From Clostridia bacterium (GTDB lineage: Bacteria > Bacillota_A > Clostridia > Oscillospirales > Butyricicoccaceae), in the NCBI GenBank assembly GCA_017421885.1, contig JAFOHJ010000276.1, positions 1 through 7,387 of the forward strand: a stretch of DNA of 7,387 nt, given 5' to 3'. Numbering within the stretch: the first letter of the stretch is position 1; each line of letters begins with the position of its first letter. The notes under the pieces were generated by a model that worked only from the letters and a program-made list of their open reading frames with translations, was not told the origin of the DNA and did not search any database. Below, piece after piece: positions 6,873 to 7,387 of this stretch. The position numbers and the translations under genes were made by a program.

Positions 6873-7172
6873 TTATTCCCCTTTATGCTTCTTAAGCTTG
6901 ATTATTTCCGATCTCAGCGAGGCACACTCTTCGGCATAGCTCTTGATCTGAGCGCGCATATTGTCGGTGGACTGCTGCGCCTTAAGATACTTATCGGCCA
7001 TATTGAGGGCCGTAAGGATAGCTGCATCTACCGTTGCCAGACCTCTGGACGACTTTTTGATCTCCTGCAAGGATTCGTCGACCAGCTGTGCGCTGCGGAG
7101 GACGTGGGCCTCCTCGTCGTCGGCGATTATCGTATACTGCTTTCCGTCAATGGTGATTCCGACTCTCTGCAT
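6873..7172 (-). CDS. zapA: Cell division protein ZapA
   Basis: ZapA is a small cytoplasmic protein that bundles FtsZ filaments and stabilises the Z ring. The 99-residue product has the family's N-terminal globular part, starting with a short beta strand pair (RVGITIDGKQYTIIADDEEA, residues 3-22). Next come the VDESLQEI helix (31-38) and the conserved AAILTALNMADKYLK segment (50-64), then a C-terminal coiled-coil helix to about 97, rich in Q, E, S and K. The start at 7172 has AAGTGGGG 8 bases upstream and follows an AT-rich leader with a promoter. It is the first gene of the cluster and ends 5 bases before the U32 gene; a zapA-U32 neighbourhood is common in Clostridia. I am confident of the family; a shorter start is unlikely because the first strand would be lost. 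Confidence 0.92.
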   Translation of the reverse strand: MQRVGITIDGKQYTIIADDEEAHVLRSAQLVDESLQEIKKSSRGLATVDAAILTALNMADKYLKAQQSTDNMRAQIKSYAEECASLRSEIIKLKKHKGE

Positions 7173-7222
7173 TGTTCATACCCCACTTCTTGTATATTCT
7201 GGTTTAATAATTTCAATATATC

Positions 7223-7234
7223 TGCCAAAAGGCA
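7223..7234 (-). repeat. Small hairpin in the zapA leader
   Basis: TGCC and GGCA form 4-base arms around a TTTT loop in the untranslated leader, between the predicted promoter and the zapA start. It is too short and too poorly placed to be a terminator. It may be incidental. Confidence 0.25.
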
Positions 7235-7250
7235 TAGTATGTTACCTTAT

Positions 7251-7279
7251 AGTATATCACAGAAAAACAGGCATTAAAA
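7251..7279 (-). promoter_or_regulatory. Extended -10 promoter for the zapA operon
   Basis: The minus strand carries TGATATACT at 7259-7251, an extended -10 (TGn plus TATACT). A weak -35 TTTTAA lies at 7279-7274 with a 17-base spacer. Transcription would start near 7244 and give a leader of about 72 bases. ATACTAT occurs again at 7240-7234, 15 bases downstream, and could be a second weak -10 or a regulator half-site. This is the only good promoter I see ahead of the seven-gene cluster. Confidence 0.6.
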
Positions 7280-7322
7280 CACCGTTTACATAATTTTAAA
7301 AAGGGATTTTCTTAGCCCATGA

Positions 7323-7387
7323 CTCCCTTGCCTAAAGGGAGGTGGGTGAGCAAAGCGACCCCAGAGGGATTGACAAGAGCCTTCCCC
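7323..7387. repeat. Palindromic dispersed repeat element, partial (continues past right edge)
   Basis: The block begins with a 7-base-pair hairpin, CTCCCTT (7323-7329) and AAGGGAG (7335-7341) around a 5-base loop. A GGTGGGTGAGCAAAGCG segment, AGAGGGAT and finally GCCTTCCCC follow at the edge. From memory of gut Clostridia genomes, units of the kind 'CTCCCTT..AAGGGAGGTGG...GGAGGGAT...CCTTCCCC' recur many times between genes and form successive hairpins. The recognition is by pattern recall, not by search. Only the left part is inside the window, and the exact boundary is uncertain. It holds no open reading frame of note and lies upstream of the zapA promoter. Confidence 0.55.

Noticed and set aside
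7188..7216. Second zapA promoter, TTGAAA with TATACA
   Set aside because: The spacer is only 14 bases and the -10 box would overlap the leader just before the ribosome binding site.

Overview
The window reads as a stretch of chromosome from a GC-rich member of the Clostridia. The gut Oscillospirales-type lineages are my best guess from the family types, the strong G/C preference at third codon positions, the AT-rich intergenic regions and a repeat at the right edge that resembles dispersed palindromic repeats of those genomes. Taxonomy is inference, not measured. All genes lie on the minus strand, so the window is read from right to left.

Layout, right to left. 7387-7173 is non-coding: part of a palindromic repeat (from about 7323), then an AT-rich leader with an extended -10 promoter (7251-7259). 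Then come seven tightly packed genes: zapA (7172-6873), a U32-family protein with a DUF3656 region (6867-4765), dUTPase dut (4765-4292), maf (4295-3723), mreC (3726-2893), mreD (2891-2364) and mrdA/PBP2 (2358-277). No gap between them exceeds 5 bases, and three junctions overlap (TAATG, ATGA, ATGA). This is almost certainly one transcript with translational coupling. A 112-base gap (165-276) carries a well-formed promoter for minD. The minD gene starts with GTG at 164, behind a perfect AGGAGG, and runs off the left edge.

Function. The cluster joins division (ZapA promotes FtsZ bundling; MinD positions the septum) with cell elongation (MreC and MreD scaffold, PBP2 transpeptidase). Between them sit two nucleotide-pool sanitising enzymes (dUTPase, Maf) and a U32 protein probably acting in RNA hydroxylation. 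All are housekeeping families. I see no phage, transposase, CRISPR, defence or toxin gene and no convincing undescribed system. The notable points are architectural: mreB and radC are missing from their usual place between maf and mreC, minC is missing between mrdA and minD, two start sites have their Shine-Dalgarno sequence inside a small hairpin, and the U32 protein carries a second cysteine cluster.
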